Assembly (NCBI GenBank): GCA_030917725.1
Contig: JAUPUE010000025.1
Location: 1 to 23,715 of the forward strand
Reading direction: 5' to 3'
Source: Patescibacteria group bacterium
GTDB lineage: Bacteria; Patescibacteriota; Minisyncoccia; Phycocordibacterales; EsbW-18
Length of the DNA stretch: 23,715 bases
Each line of letters begins with the position of its first letter. Position 1 is the first letter of the stretch. Of this stretch, positions 1 to 5,637 are shown piece by piece. The notes beneath the pieces were generated by a model. The model had not been told where the DNA came from and did not search any database. It saw only the letters and a list, made by a program, of their open reading frames with translations. Made by a program: the position numbers and the translations under genes.

Positions 1-447
1 AAGATTTCTCAGCTCAAGTCGTTGAAGTCGAAGAAAGACGCCGGCGACATGCAATGGTGGGTCATTAGCTGGAATCAGTCTCGGGACAAGACTGCCAGTC
101 TCCGTGACTGGATCATTGGGGGGATGTTGTCTCTCCTCGTCCTCGCTGTCTTCGTGTATGTTCTTGGATTGCGGAACGGGGAGGCCAACGCCGAAAGTGT
201 TGCCTCCGAACGCATTACCGCGTTGAAGACGGTGAATGAGGGGAAAAATCTCCACATCAGGGAGCTCAGAAAAGAGAATACTGAACTCAAGGTAAAGCTT
301 GAGCGAAGGCGTGTGCGTATCCACGTGCTCAAGCGCCAGCGCGCTGGGCCGCTTCCGGAAACGGTGGACGACGATCCACCGCTGGGTGAAGATGAACCGC
401 CGGATTCGGTGTTCGGTCCTCTCGAACGCGAAGAAAGGGAGGAATAG
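1..447 (+). CDS. Single-pass membrane protein with coiled coil, hypothetical (5' end uncertain)
   Basis: The reading frame is open to the left edge of the window, so the true start may lie outside; internal candidates are TTG at 22 and ATG at 49, neither with a clear ribosome binding site. Counting from 22, residues 31-50 form one hydrophobic membrane segment preceded by a basic, Trp-rich stretch. Residues about 58-105 are rich in Glu, Lys, Arg and Leu and look like a coiled coil. The tail (108-141) is Pro- and acid-rich. This layout resembles small bitopic scaffold proteins of the FtsL/FtsB kind, but no family signature is visible, so no function is assigned. A weak hairpin follows at 457-474. 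Coding is supported by the coherent membrane/coiled-coil design. Confidence 0.55.
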   Translation, partial: KISQLKSLKSKKDAGDMQWWVISWNQSRDKTASLRDWIIGGMLSLLVLAVFVYVLGLRNGEANAESVASERITALKTVNEGKNLHIRELRKENTELKVKLERRRVRIHVLKRQRAGPLPETVDDDPPLGEDEPPDSVFGPLEREEREE

Positions 448-456
448 GTAGTAAAC

Positions 457-474
457 AAAGCGACCGGCCGCTTT
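457..474 (+). terminator. Weak hairpin after the membrane coiled-coil gene
   Basis: AAAGCG and CGCTTT form a perfect 6-bp stem around ACCGGC, ten bases after the upstream stop. Only three T residues follow, and they are part of the stem, so it would be a poor intrinsic terminator on its own. Confidence 0.3.
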
Positions 475-526
475 ATAGCCGTGACCCTCTGCGAAGGGAG
501 ACTCCTTCGGGAGGTGCCGTGATTGG

Positions 527-571
527 AGACGAAAAGGCCGAGCGTTTACACGCCCGGCCTTCGTTGCGTCT
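527..571 (-). terminator. Two-tier hairpin terminator of the minus-strand small-gene operon
   Basis: The core stem pairs AAGGCCG (534-540) with CGGCCTT (555-561) and continues with GCG/CGC after one A-C mismatch, loop TTTACA. An outer AGACG/CGTCT stem (527-531, 567-571) encloses it. Read on the minus strand the hairpin is followed by TTTT and lies just downstream of the gene ending at 582, so it fits an intrinsic terminator for that operon. Confidence 0.65.
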
Positions 572-581
572 GGAGAGACTT

Positions 582-818
582 TTAATACGTAGGAACGGTT
601 CCGGGACACGGTGCGAATTCACAGTCAGGCGCAGTGCGACCAACATATGAACCATCAGGGCATTCCATTGCGTCCATCGTACATGCGACACCCTCTTCTT
701 CGATGGGTGGTGTGTTTGCCTCATCAATCATCTTTTGTGAGCGATAGTACATTGCTCCGGCGAGTGCGAGGACGATGAGTACCACCACGGTGAGAATTGT
801 CTTTGCTTGTGATTCCAT
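582..818 (-). CDS. Small membrane-anchored Cys-motif protein, hypothetical
   Basis: A 78-residue protein with an N-terminal membrane segment (about residues 8-25) followed by a short outside domain. The domain carries CTMDAMECPDGSYVGR and then PDCEFAPCP, a four-Cys pattern. From memory, similar Cys/Pro/Gly motifs recur in small exported proteins of Patescibacteria; their function is unknown to me. The even number of Cys suggests disulfides or metal binding outside the cell (inference). It starts 11 nt after the VOC-family gene on the same strand, so the two are probably co-transcribed, and a strong hairpin terminator follows. The start at 818 places Met directly before a short polar stretch and the membrane segment. 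Confidence 0.7.
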   Translation of the reverse strand: MESQAKTILTVVVLIVLALAGAMYYRSQKMIDEANTPPIEEEGVACTMDAMECPDGSYVGRTAPDCEFAPCPGTVPTY

Positions 819-829
819 GAGAATGAAGA

Positions 830-1228
830 TTAAGACTTTTTAATTTCTTGAAAGAGGCCCACAGTGTTTCCTTCGGTATCTTTCACATATGCATAGTAGC
901 CCATGCCGGGAATTTCTTGTTTGCCGAGAACAGTACTGCCTCCGTTTGACTCAGCCTTTTGGAGCGAGGCGTCGATATCTTGAACAACCATCGTGACGAC
1001 TGGAGAAGTAGGGGAAAAATTCCCACCGCGCTTGAACATGCCTCCGTTGATGAAGCCCTTTTCTTCGAGCATATTTTTATCATCGGTCGGACCAGTGTGA
1101 AGTCCAACGTACGTAGATCCATCGGCCATTGGAAAGTCCGATGTCTTCCATCCGAATGTCGTTTCATAAAAAGCGCGTGCTCGTGCCAAGTCGTCTGTTG
1201 GAATCTCGAAGTGTTGAACTTTATCCAT
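830..1228 (-). CDS. VOC-family (glyoxalase/bleomycin-resistance-like) protein
   Basis: A 132-residue single VOC unit pair. The N-terminal half opens with VQHFEIPTDDLARARAFYE and a GW turn (beta-alpha-beta-beta-beta). The second half has VVTMVVQDIDASLQKAE, then a G-x-x-x-x-KQEIPGMGYYAYVKDTEGN stretch and NTVGLFQ. The DxEGN-x-x-G-L ending is typical of predicted enzymes related to lactoylglutathione lyase. His8 of the first strand and Glu at the end of the last strand (LFQE) could be metal ligands, but the substrate cannot be predicted from sequence. Related proteins include glyoxalases, dioxygenases and antibiotic-binding proteins. It is the first gene of a two-gene minus-strand operon, behind an extended -10 promoter at 1259-1267. 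Confidence 0.88.
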   Translation of the reverse strand: MDKVQHFEIPTDDLARARAFYETTFGWKTSDFPMADGSTYVGLHTGPTDDKNMLEEKGFINGGMFKRGGNFSPTSPVVTMVVQDIDASLQKAESNGGSTVLGKQEIPGMGYYAYVKDTEGNTVGLFQEIKKS

Positions 1229-1258
1229 AGTGAAGTAGTTAGGTTGTAATAGGTTAAA

Positions 1259-1267
1259 AGTATATCA
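1259..1267 (-). promoter_or_regulatory. Extended -10 promoter for the VOC gene
   Basis: On the minus strand the sequence is TGATATACT, a TGn extension plus TATACT. Transcription would begin near 1252, about 24 nt before the start codon at 1228. The -35 zone falls inside the terminator hairpin of the preceding gene and has no good -35 match, as expected for an extended -10 promoter. Confidence 0.5.
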
Positions 1268-1297
1268 AAACCCCCGTGAGAATCTCACGAGGGTTTT
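1267..1297 (-). terminator. Strong terminator downstream of the DoxX gene
   Basis: AAAACCCCCGTGAGA (1267-1281) pairs with TCTCACGAGGGTTTT (1283-1297) with a single mismatch and a minimal AAT-type loop. The A/T ends make it usable on either strand. It lies 20 nt downstream of the minus-strand DoxX gene and directly abuts the promoter of the VOC gene. Confidence 0.85.
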
Positions 1298-1317
1298 GTA
1301 CTCCACTACGAATGTAT

Positions 1318-1704
1318 CTAGTCTTGTTGGAAGATTGCTCGATATTTGTCCCAATACACGTATCCGAGATATGCAACAAGAAAACAGAGGACAAGGGCGA
1401 CGAACAAAAATGAAGGCATGAGCATTGCGTTGACAACAACAATACCAACCACTACTGGTGCCAAGATGACTGCTGCGAGTGCTGGTAAGAATCCAACGAG
1501 AAGCATGAACCCTGCAACGGCCTCAGTAATTTTGGTCATCTGGAAGAACCCGGCTGTCCAAAGCGACGTAGTAATCGTTGCCATTGGCTCGGGGATGTTC
1601 GAGACATCACTACCCACAAGGAGACCGCTTACACCGCTGAAAAGGAATACAAAACCGAGAATCATTCTAGCAGTGACAACCAAACCGCGTTTGCGGTAGT
1701 CCAT
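1318..1704 (-). CDS. DoxX-family integral membrane protein
   Basis: A 128-residue hydrophobic protein with four predicted membrane segments (about residues 8-29, 46-67, 70-93, 97-118). The opening ARMILGFVFLFSGVSGLL and the later MTKITEAVAGFMLLVGFLPALAA match the DoxX/DoxD-like family, where the first helix carries R-x-x-L-G-x-x-F-x-x-S-G. Family members sit in the cytoplasmic membrane and have been linked to quinone or thiol redox chemistry, but many, like this one, have no proven activity. The start at 1704 puts Met four residues before an Arg-rich inside segment. The gene stands alone, between its own terminator (1267-1297) and the pyrophosphatase-like gene 66 nt upstream. Confidence 0.85.
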   Translation of the reverse strand: MDYRKRGLVVTARMILGFVFLFSGVSGLLVGSDVSNIPEPMATITTSLWTAGFFQMTKITEAVAGFMLLVGFLPALAAVILAPVVVGIVVVNAMLMPSFLFVALVLCFLVAYLGYVYWDKYRAIFQQD

Positions 1705-1770
1705 ATTGATTTGTTATTTTTTACTATCAAGCATCATTCTCTCACGAGAAATCAACAAAGTGAACGGCTT

Positions 1771-2127
1771 CTAACGGACTATTTCAGTATCAAACCACTG
1801 TTCTTGAAAGTGAATGGCCGACATGATTTGCTCGTCTGTCATTTCTACTCCATCAGGGACAACAATTAATTTGTCATCATCGTTGTTTTTGCGGTGTGCA
1901 ATGGCGATACAAATACCACTTGCTCGCTCTAAAGGTTTATCGACGCCCAAATAATAAGCATCTAAATCTTCACCATCAGGCGCTTGTACTCCTTCGATAA
2001 ATCCATAATTGGCTTTGTACTCAAAGCCGTGTTTTGGATGTAGAGAACCCAGCGGGCGGTCCATGATGACGCTCACCTTCTTTCCTAGATATTTTTTAGC
2101 GATCTCCAACGACTCAGAGTTTTCCAT
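1771..2127 (-). CDS. Short inorganic pyrophosphatase-like protein
   Basis: A 118-residue protein related to family I soluble inorganic pyrophosphatases, which hydrolyse PPi to two phosphates. Visible signatures are YKANYGFIEGVQAPDGEDLDAY, matching the NYG(Y/F)I...DGDPxD metal-binding segment, and NDDDKLIVVP, matching the Asp-x-Lys segment near the active site. Compared with the classical DGDPLD, the middle Asp is replaced by Glu (DGEDLD). The usual length is about 165-180 residues, so N-terminal and C-terminal parts are trimmed. It may be a minimal pyrophosphatase or a family member with a different phosphoester substrate. It lies 37 nt downstream of tRNA-Asn on the same strand and could be read through from its promoter. 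Confidence 0.8.
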   Translation of the reverse strand: MENSESLEIAKKYLGKKVSVIMDRPLGSLHPKHGFEYKANYGFIEGVQAPDGEDLDAYYLGVDKPLERASGICIAIAHRKNNDDDKLIVVPDGVEMTDEQIMSAIHFQEQWFDTEIVR

Positions 2128-2164
2128 TTGAGATATGCTGAGAGCTTCTATGAAAGCTTATCTG

Positions 2165-2236
2165 CTCCTCGGGTAGGGATCGAACCTACGACCATCGCCT
2201 TAACAGGGCGCCGCTCTACCGCTGAGCTACCGAGGA
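2165..2236 (-). tRNA. tRNA-Asn (anticodon GTT)
   Basis: On the minus strand a full cloverleaf can be folded: acceptor TCCTCGG/CCGAGGA, D arm GCTC/GAGC, anticodon arm with loop CTGTTAA, and T arm GTAGG-TTCGATC-CCTAC. The anticodon GTT is complementary to + strand positions 2202-2204 and specifies Asn. The first anticodon-stem pair is a G-A mismatch. The discriminator is G and CCA is not encoded (the genome continues CAG), so CCA must be added by nucleotidyltransferase. Confidence 0.97.
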
Positions 2237-2246
2237 ATACGGCGTC

Positions 2247-2252
2247 AGTATA
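2247..2252 (-). promoter_or_regulatory. -10 box for tRNA-Asn
   Basis: TATACT on the minus strand lies 10 nt before the mature 5' end of tRNA-Asn, placing the transcript start about 3-5 nt upstream of the tRNA. The -35 zone (TTTATT) is weak. Confidence 0.45.
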
Positions 2253-2294
2253 CCGATTCATCTTCAATAAATAAAGAGGCTTTGCGGACAGTCG

Positions 2295-2323
2295 TAGACG
2301 TGCGTGCTTTCGCGTTGTATCAT
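2295..2323 (+). promoter_or_regulatory. Candidate promoter for pyruvate kinase
   Basis: TAGACG (2295-2300), 17-nt spacer, TATCAT (2318-2323). The predicted start near 2330 leaves a leader of about 15 nt before the ATG at 2345, with no ribosome binding site. Confidence 0.4.
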
Positions 2324-2344
2324 CGGGACTTCCGTTCAATATAT

Positions 2345-3361
2345 ATGCGTACCAAAATCGTTGCGACCATCGGTCCGAAATCAGAGAGTTACGAAATGAT
2401 CAAAGCCTTCGCTGAGGCGGGTGTTTCGATATTCCGTATGAACTTCTCACATTGCACACCCGAGGAATATGTCACTCGTCGTGGATATGTTTTGAAAGCT
2501 GCTAAGGAGCTCGGTCTATCGCTCGCAGTGATGCAGGACCTCCAAGGACCTCGTATCCGTGTGGGAAAGATGCCTGAAGCGGGACGAGAGCTTCGCGAAG
2601 GGGAGATGATTACCTTCTCGACTGCCGAAGAAAATGATGAGGACATCATTCATGTTGACGAGCCGTACCTTCATGCAGATATCAACATTGGCGACCCGAT
2701 GCTTTTGGCGGGTGGTGAGATGGAACTCGTGGTACGCACCATCGAAGGCAATCGCATCATGTGCGAAGTGATCCGTGGCGGTGTGCTTTTCTCGCGCAAA
2801 GGTGTAAATGTTCCACGCACAAAACTCACGATGTCGGGTCTCACCGACAAAGACCGCGCTGATGTTCAGGTGGCGCTCGCACATGGTGTCGAATATATCG
2901 CGGTGTCGTTCGTTCAGACCGCTGATGACATGCAAAAGCTTCGCGATCTCGTGGGCGACAAAGCAAAGATCATAGCCAAGATCGAAACACCGCTTGCGCT
3001 CGATAATATGGACTCGATTATGCGCGTGTCAGACGCCGTGATGATCGCTCGCGGCGACTTGGGCATCGAGATGCCGCTCGAAAAGCTCCCGCTCGCACAA
3101 AAGCATCTTATTCGTCACGCCTCATGGCTTGGCAAAGGAAGCATCACTGCCACGCAGATGCTCTTTTCGATGGTGAATCACAAACACCCAACGCGCGCAG
3201 AGGTTTCGGACATCGCACAGGCGGTCTGGGATGGTACTGACGCCGTTATGCTTTCTGACGAGACCGCATCCGGCGACTATCCACTCGAATCAGTCAAAAC
3301 AATGGCCCGCATCGTTTGTGAGGCAGAACAGTCTTTCTACGACACACCGAACAATCTCTAG
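2345..3361 (+). CDS. pyk: Pyruvate kinase, short form without C-terminal domain
   Basis: A 338-residue protein that transfers phosphate from phosphoenolpyruvate to ADP, the last step of glycolysis. The start at 2345 gives the conserved opening MRTKIVATIGP. Further motifs are FRMNFSH (R and N of the active site), DLQGPRIRVG, the catalytic-lysine segment IIAKIET, MIARGDLGIE (metal and PEP binding), ATQML and PTRAEVSDIAQAVWDGTD. The A-barrel is therefore complete, with the B lid domain inserted at about residues 66-160. The usual enzyme is about 470 residues; the C-terminal domain, which binds the allosteric effector (fructose 1,6-bisphosphate or AMP) and helps form the tetramer, is missing, so this enzyme is probably not regulated in the usual way. 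The stop is followed by the promoter of the next gene, with no trace of a lost domain. Confidence 0.95.
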   Translation: MRTKIVATIGPKSESYEMIKAFAEAGVSIFRMNFSHCTPEEYVTRRGYVLKAAKELGLSLAVMQDLQGPRIRVGKMPEAGRELREGEMITFSTAEENDEDIIHVDEPYLHADINIGDPMLLAGGEMELVVRTIEGNRIMCEVIRGGVLFSRKGVNVPRTKLTMSGLTDKDRADVQVALAHGVEYIAVSFVQTADDMQKLRDLVGDKAKIIAKIETPLALDNMDSIMRVSDAVMIARGDLGIEMPLEKLPLAQKHLIRHASWLGKGSITATQMLFSMVNHKHPTRAEVSDIAQAVWDGTDAVMLSDETASGDYPLESVKTMARIVCEAEQSFYDTPNNL

Positions 3362-3387
3362 CACAATAAAACGGTAAGAAAGATACC

Positions 3388-3416
3388 TTGACCTCGTCAA
3401 TAGTAGTGCCTACCAT
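3388..3416 (+). promoter_or_regulatory. Promoter for the small acidic gene and hibernation factor
   Basis: TTGACC (3388-3393), exact 17-nt spacer, TACCAT (3411-3416). It lies 27 nt after the pyruvate kinase stop. A weak short hairpin (3410-3426) and a T-run at 3439-3444 overlap and follow it, so a leaky terminator in the same space is possible. Confidence 0.45.
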
Positions 3417-3479
3417 ACAAGGGTAGATAAGGTCGGTGTTTTTTATCAGCGAGAGATTACACACCTAATAAAAACCACT

Positions 3480-3668
3480 ATGGCCGATCAAGATGAAAAA
3501 CAAGACGCATTGAGCGATTTGGAAACTGCGCGCGAAGATGGAGCTGTGGCAAAAGAAGAAGAAGCTGATGCACAGGAACGACTTGCTGATGTAGCACGAG
3601 AAGAAGCAGCAGAAGCAGAGCGACAGGCTGATGCAGCTCGTGATGCGGCAACAGACGAGGCGCAGTAG
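3480..3668 (+). CDS. Small acidic Ala/Glu-rich coiled-coil protein
   Basis: A 62-residue, highly charged protein dominated by Ala, Glu, Asp, Arg and Gln, with no Cys, Trp, Phe, Tyr or Pro. The pattern of Ala and Leu/Val between charged residues predicts one long soluble helix or coiled coil. There is no signal peptide. It has no recognisable family; low complexity makes homology calls unreliable. It sits between a good promoter and the ribosome hibernation factor 25 nt downstream, so the two are probably transcribed together, which would fit a stress or stationary-phase role (inference only). The leader lacks a ribosome binding site. The absence of stops plus the promoter favours a real gene over chance. 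Confidence 0.6.
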   Translation: MADQDEKQDALSDLETAREDGAVAKEEEADAQERLADVAREEAAEAERQADAARDAATDEAQ

Positions 3669-3693
3669 ATTTATCGGACTCACTCATTTCCTT

Positions 3694-4071
3694 ATGTTGA
3701 ACATCTCTTTCAAAGCGACACAATTCGAAATCACTCCTGCGATACGAGCCTATGCCGAAGAGAAGGTGCGGATGATCGAGCGATTGCTTGATGACCGTGA
3801 CGCGGATGCGCACGCCGAAGTCGAGCTCGAACAGACGACGCGCCACCACCAATCCGGTGACATCTTCAGGGCTGAGATCAATTTGCACACGGCTCAGTTG
3901 AATCTTCGAACAGAGGCCGAAGAAGGAGATCTCTACGCGGCGATTGATGTCGCAAAGGACGAGCTTGTTGAGGAGATTCGTCGCTCGAAAGACAAGAAGT
4001 CGAGCATGATGCGTCGCGGTGGAAGGATGTTTAAGGGAATGATGCAAAAGATGGGATGGGGAAGTGAATAG
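3694..4071 (+). CDS. hpf: Ribosome hibernation-promoting factor, short HPF/RaiA type
   Basis: A 125-residue member of the HPF/YfiA (RaiA) family, which binds the 30S subunit across the decoding centre and holds ribosomes inactive. The chosen ATG at 3694 gives the standard opening MLNISFKATQFEITPAIRAYAEEKV. The second strand pair (AEVELEQTTRHHQSGDIFRAEINL) and the helix DLYAAIDVAKDELVEEIRR are typical, followed by a Lys/Arg-rich tail. It lacks the extra C-terminal dimerisation domain of long HPF. It ends with a Met/Gly-rich tail (about 104-125) that is not part of the core fold. It follows the small acidic gene by 25 nt and ends before a strong convergent terminator. Confidence 0.92.
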   Translation: MLNISFKATQFEITPAIRAYAEEKVRMIERLLDDRDADAHAEVELEQTTRHHQSGDIFRAEINLHTAQLNLRTEAEEGDLYAAIDVAKDELVEEIRRSKDKKSSMMRRGGRMFKGMMQKMGWGSE

Positions 4072-4078
4072 GAAAGAA

Positions 4079-4099
4079 GCGATTGGCGACTAGCTATTA
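4079..4099 (+). repeat. Degenerate heptad repeat, copy A (3 units)
   Basis: Three consecutive 7-nt units: GCGATTG, GCGACTA, GCTATTA. It starts just after the hpf stop and precedes the terminator hairpin. Copies with the same 7-nt period occur at 4141-4168, 5589-5623 and 18646-18666. Confidence 0.5.
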
Positions 4100-4103
4100 G
4101 GAG

Positions 4104-4139
4104 AAAACAAAGCGCCCCATCTTGGGGTGTTTTGTTTTT
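4104..4139. terminator. Bidirectional terminator between hpf and fmt
   Basis: CGCCCC pairs with GGGGTG around ATCTT, with flanking AAAACAAAG and TTTTGTTTTT extending the stem and giving a U-tract on either strand. It sits between the convergent hpf (+) and fmt (-) genes. Confidence 0.85.
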
Positions 4140-4140
4140 C

Positions 4141-4168
4141 TAAAAGCAAAAAGCTAATCGCTATTCGC
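4141..4168 (-). repeat. Degenerate heptad repeat, copy B (4 units)
   Basis: Read on the minus strand, four exact consecutive 7-nt units: GCGAATA, GCGATTA, GCTTTTT, GCTTTTA. The fmt stop codon (TAG, 4163-4161) and its last two codons lie inside the array, so the end of fmt seems shaped by the repeat. Confidence 0.55.
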
Positions 4169-5030
4169 CCCTCTGAAATTCCTCATACGCCATTTCTCTT
4201 TTTCCTTCAGGTATGACTTTTTTGAGGATGAGTCGTCCTTCTTCTATCGCCGCATCGGTGATGATGACGCGCATTTGTTTGCCATGCCGTTCGACAAAAC
4301 AGTAGGCGCGCGGCCAGATATCATAGGCAAATATCTTTCGATAATTCATCGCTGGATCTGCGGTGAGATCGATGAGCGCGTCTTCTTTTGTGAGCTTCGC
4401 ACACAACGTCGCTTTGTCATGATCTTGCTCGTGAGCTTTTGAGAGAGAATCGTCGAGATTGGAAACTACTTGAACGAGGAGCTCACCACCATATCGTGCA
4501 AGAAGAGGGCGCAGTTCGCTCGCTTTCATTGGCCAACGTCCTTCGAGCTCAGAGAGGTGATCCCACTGTATAACAACAGGTCCATGATCGATGTCTGCAT
4601 CAAGGAGCATGATTGATACACCAACATTTTCTCCATGTTCTTCATTCAAAATCTGCGATTCGATAGGAGCGGGACCACGGTGACGAGGCAACATCGATGG
4701 GTGCATGTTGAGCGTTCCATGCTTTGGCACATCAAGTACGTTCTGCGGAATGATCTTGCCGTAGGCGACGACGATGAAAAGATCGGCGTTGTGTGCGCGA
4801 AGCTGTTCAACAACAGCATTATCTTTGAGTGTTTTTGGTTGGAGCGTTGGGATGTTGTGTGCATCTGCCCAGACTTTTACATCAGATGGTGTGAGCTCCA
4901 TATGCCGACCTTGCGGTTTGTCGGGCGCGGTAACGATGAGCGTCGGCGCAAAACCCGCTGCTGTGAGATGATTAAGCGATGCGACGGCGATGTCAGGCGT
5001 GCCGAAGAAGACGAAGCGAGGGGATTTCAT
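4161..5030 (-). CDS. fmt: Methionyl-tRNA formyltransferase
   Basis: A 289-residue enzyme that formylates the initiator Met-tRNA with 10-formyltetrahydrofolate. The N-terminal Rossmann-type domain starts FVFFGTPDIA and has TAPDKPQGR and VVAYGKIIP. The catalytic triad is visible: Asn108 and His110 in LNMHPSMLPRHRGPAPI, and Asp148 in ADIDHGPV. The C-terminal tRNA-binding OB-like domain (about 200-289) is shorter than in E. coli (total about 315). The ATG overlaps the def stop by four bases (ATGA), indicating translational coupling in a def-fmt operon. The extreme C-terminus ends within a heptad repeat array. Confidence 0.97.
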   Translation of the reverse strand: MKSPRFVFFGTPDIAVASLNHLTAAGFAPTLIVTAPDKPQGRHMELTPSDVKVWADAHNIPTLQPKTLKDNAVVEQLRAHNADLFIVVAYGKIIPQNVLDVPKHGTLNMHPSMLPRHRGPAPIESQILNEEHGENVGVSIMLLDADIDHGPVVIQWDHLSELEGRWPMKASELRPLLARYGGELLVQVVSNLDDSLSKAHEQDHDKATLCAKLTKEDALIDLTADPAMNYRKIFAYDIWPRAYCFVERHGKQMRVIITDAAIEEGRLILKKVIPEGKREMAYEEFQRGE

Positions 5031-5566
5031 TGCTTGTCTGGAGCGCCGTGGAGATATTTCTCGTGTTCTTCGACGGTGAGCTCGTGAAGGTCCCGGGCGG
5101 TATCAATGAAAAGCGTGCCGTTGAGGTGGTCGGTTTCGTGTTGAAAAATCTGTGCCAAGAGTCCTGAGCCGCCGACCATGAATGCTTTTCCGTTCTCATC
5201 GTATGCGCGAACTTTTGCTTTGGTTGATCGTGGTACTTCTCCATAGAGATAACGAACCGAGAGACAGCCCTCTTCGAGCCATTTCTTTTGTTTTGAAAGC
5301 GTGACAATCTCCGGGTTGATAAAAACACGATCAGCGGGGGCGACAGGGTCGGTTTCTTTTTTGAAGATGAACCCCGCAACGACGAAGATGCGCAGTGGGA
5401 CGCCAATCTGAGGAGCTGCGATAGCCACGCCGTCTCGCTGGGACGCCAAGGCCTCTTTCATAGTATTGAGGATCTTTTTGAGCTCCTTGCTCCCAAAATC
5501 GCTGGCAGAAACAGGGGAGGCGATGCCACGGAGGGTCGGATGCTCTTGCTGAAGTATCTTTACCAT
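5027..5566 (-). CDS. def: Peptide deformylase
   Basis: A 179-residue metalloenzyme that removes the formyl group from the N-terminal Met of new proteins. All three signature motifs are present: GVAIAAPQIG (Gln53), EEGCLSV (Cys101, metal ligand) and QHETDHLNG (His143 and His147 as ligands, Glu144 as catalytic base). A short insertion at residues 66-79 lies in the usual CD-loop area. It is the first gene of def-fmt, so formylation and deformylation are encoded together. A TATACT box 11 nt upstream of the ATG predicts a leader of only about 5 nt. Confidence 0.97.
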   Translation of the reverse strand: MVKILQQEHPTLRGIASPVSASDFGSKELKKILNTMKEALASQRDGVAIAAPQIGVPLRIFVVAGFIFKKETDPVAPADRVFINPEIVTLSKQKKWLEEGCLSVRYLYGEVPRSTKAKVRAYDENGKAFMVGGSGLLAQIFQHETDHLNGTLFIDTARDLHELTVEEHEKYLHGAPDKQ

Positions 5567-5577
5567 ATATTGAGCAC

Positions 5578-5583
5578 AGTATA
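5578..5583 (-). promoter_or_regulatory. -10 box of the def-fmt operon
   Basis: TATACT on the minus strand, with 11 nt between it and the def ATG (5566). The expected transcript start near 5571 leaves almost no leader. The -35 zone (TCGCCA, 4 of 6) falls inside a heptad repeat array. Confidence 0.5.
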
Positions 5584-5588
5584 TAGAA

Positions 5589-5623
5589 GCTTTTAGCGGT
5601 TGGCGATTGGCTTTAGCTTCTTA
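5589..5623 (+). repeat. Degenerate heptad repeat, copy C (5 units)
   Basis: Units GCTTTTA, GCGGTTG, GCGATTG, then a 6-nt GCTTTA and an 8-nt GCTTCTTA. The outermost bases also pair (AGAAGCT at 5585-5591 with AGCTTCT at 5615-5621). It lies in the -35 region of the def promoter. Confidence 0.5.
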
Positions 5624-5637
5624 AAATGCAAAGCGAT

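Noticed and set aside
2282..2344. Upstream start for pyruvate kinase at 2282
   Set aside because: The added residues match nothing in the family; the conserved TKIVATIGP begins right after the ATG at 2345, and a promoter lies in between.
3385..3444. Terminator after pyruvate kinase
   Set aside because: Only two short 5-bp stems precede the T-run, and they overlap a good promoter; too weak to list as a terminator.
4079..4168. CRISPR array
   Set aside because: The repeat unit is 7 nt with no spacers, and no cas genes are in the window.
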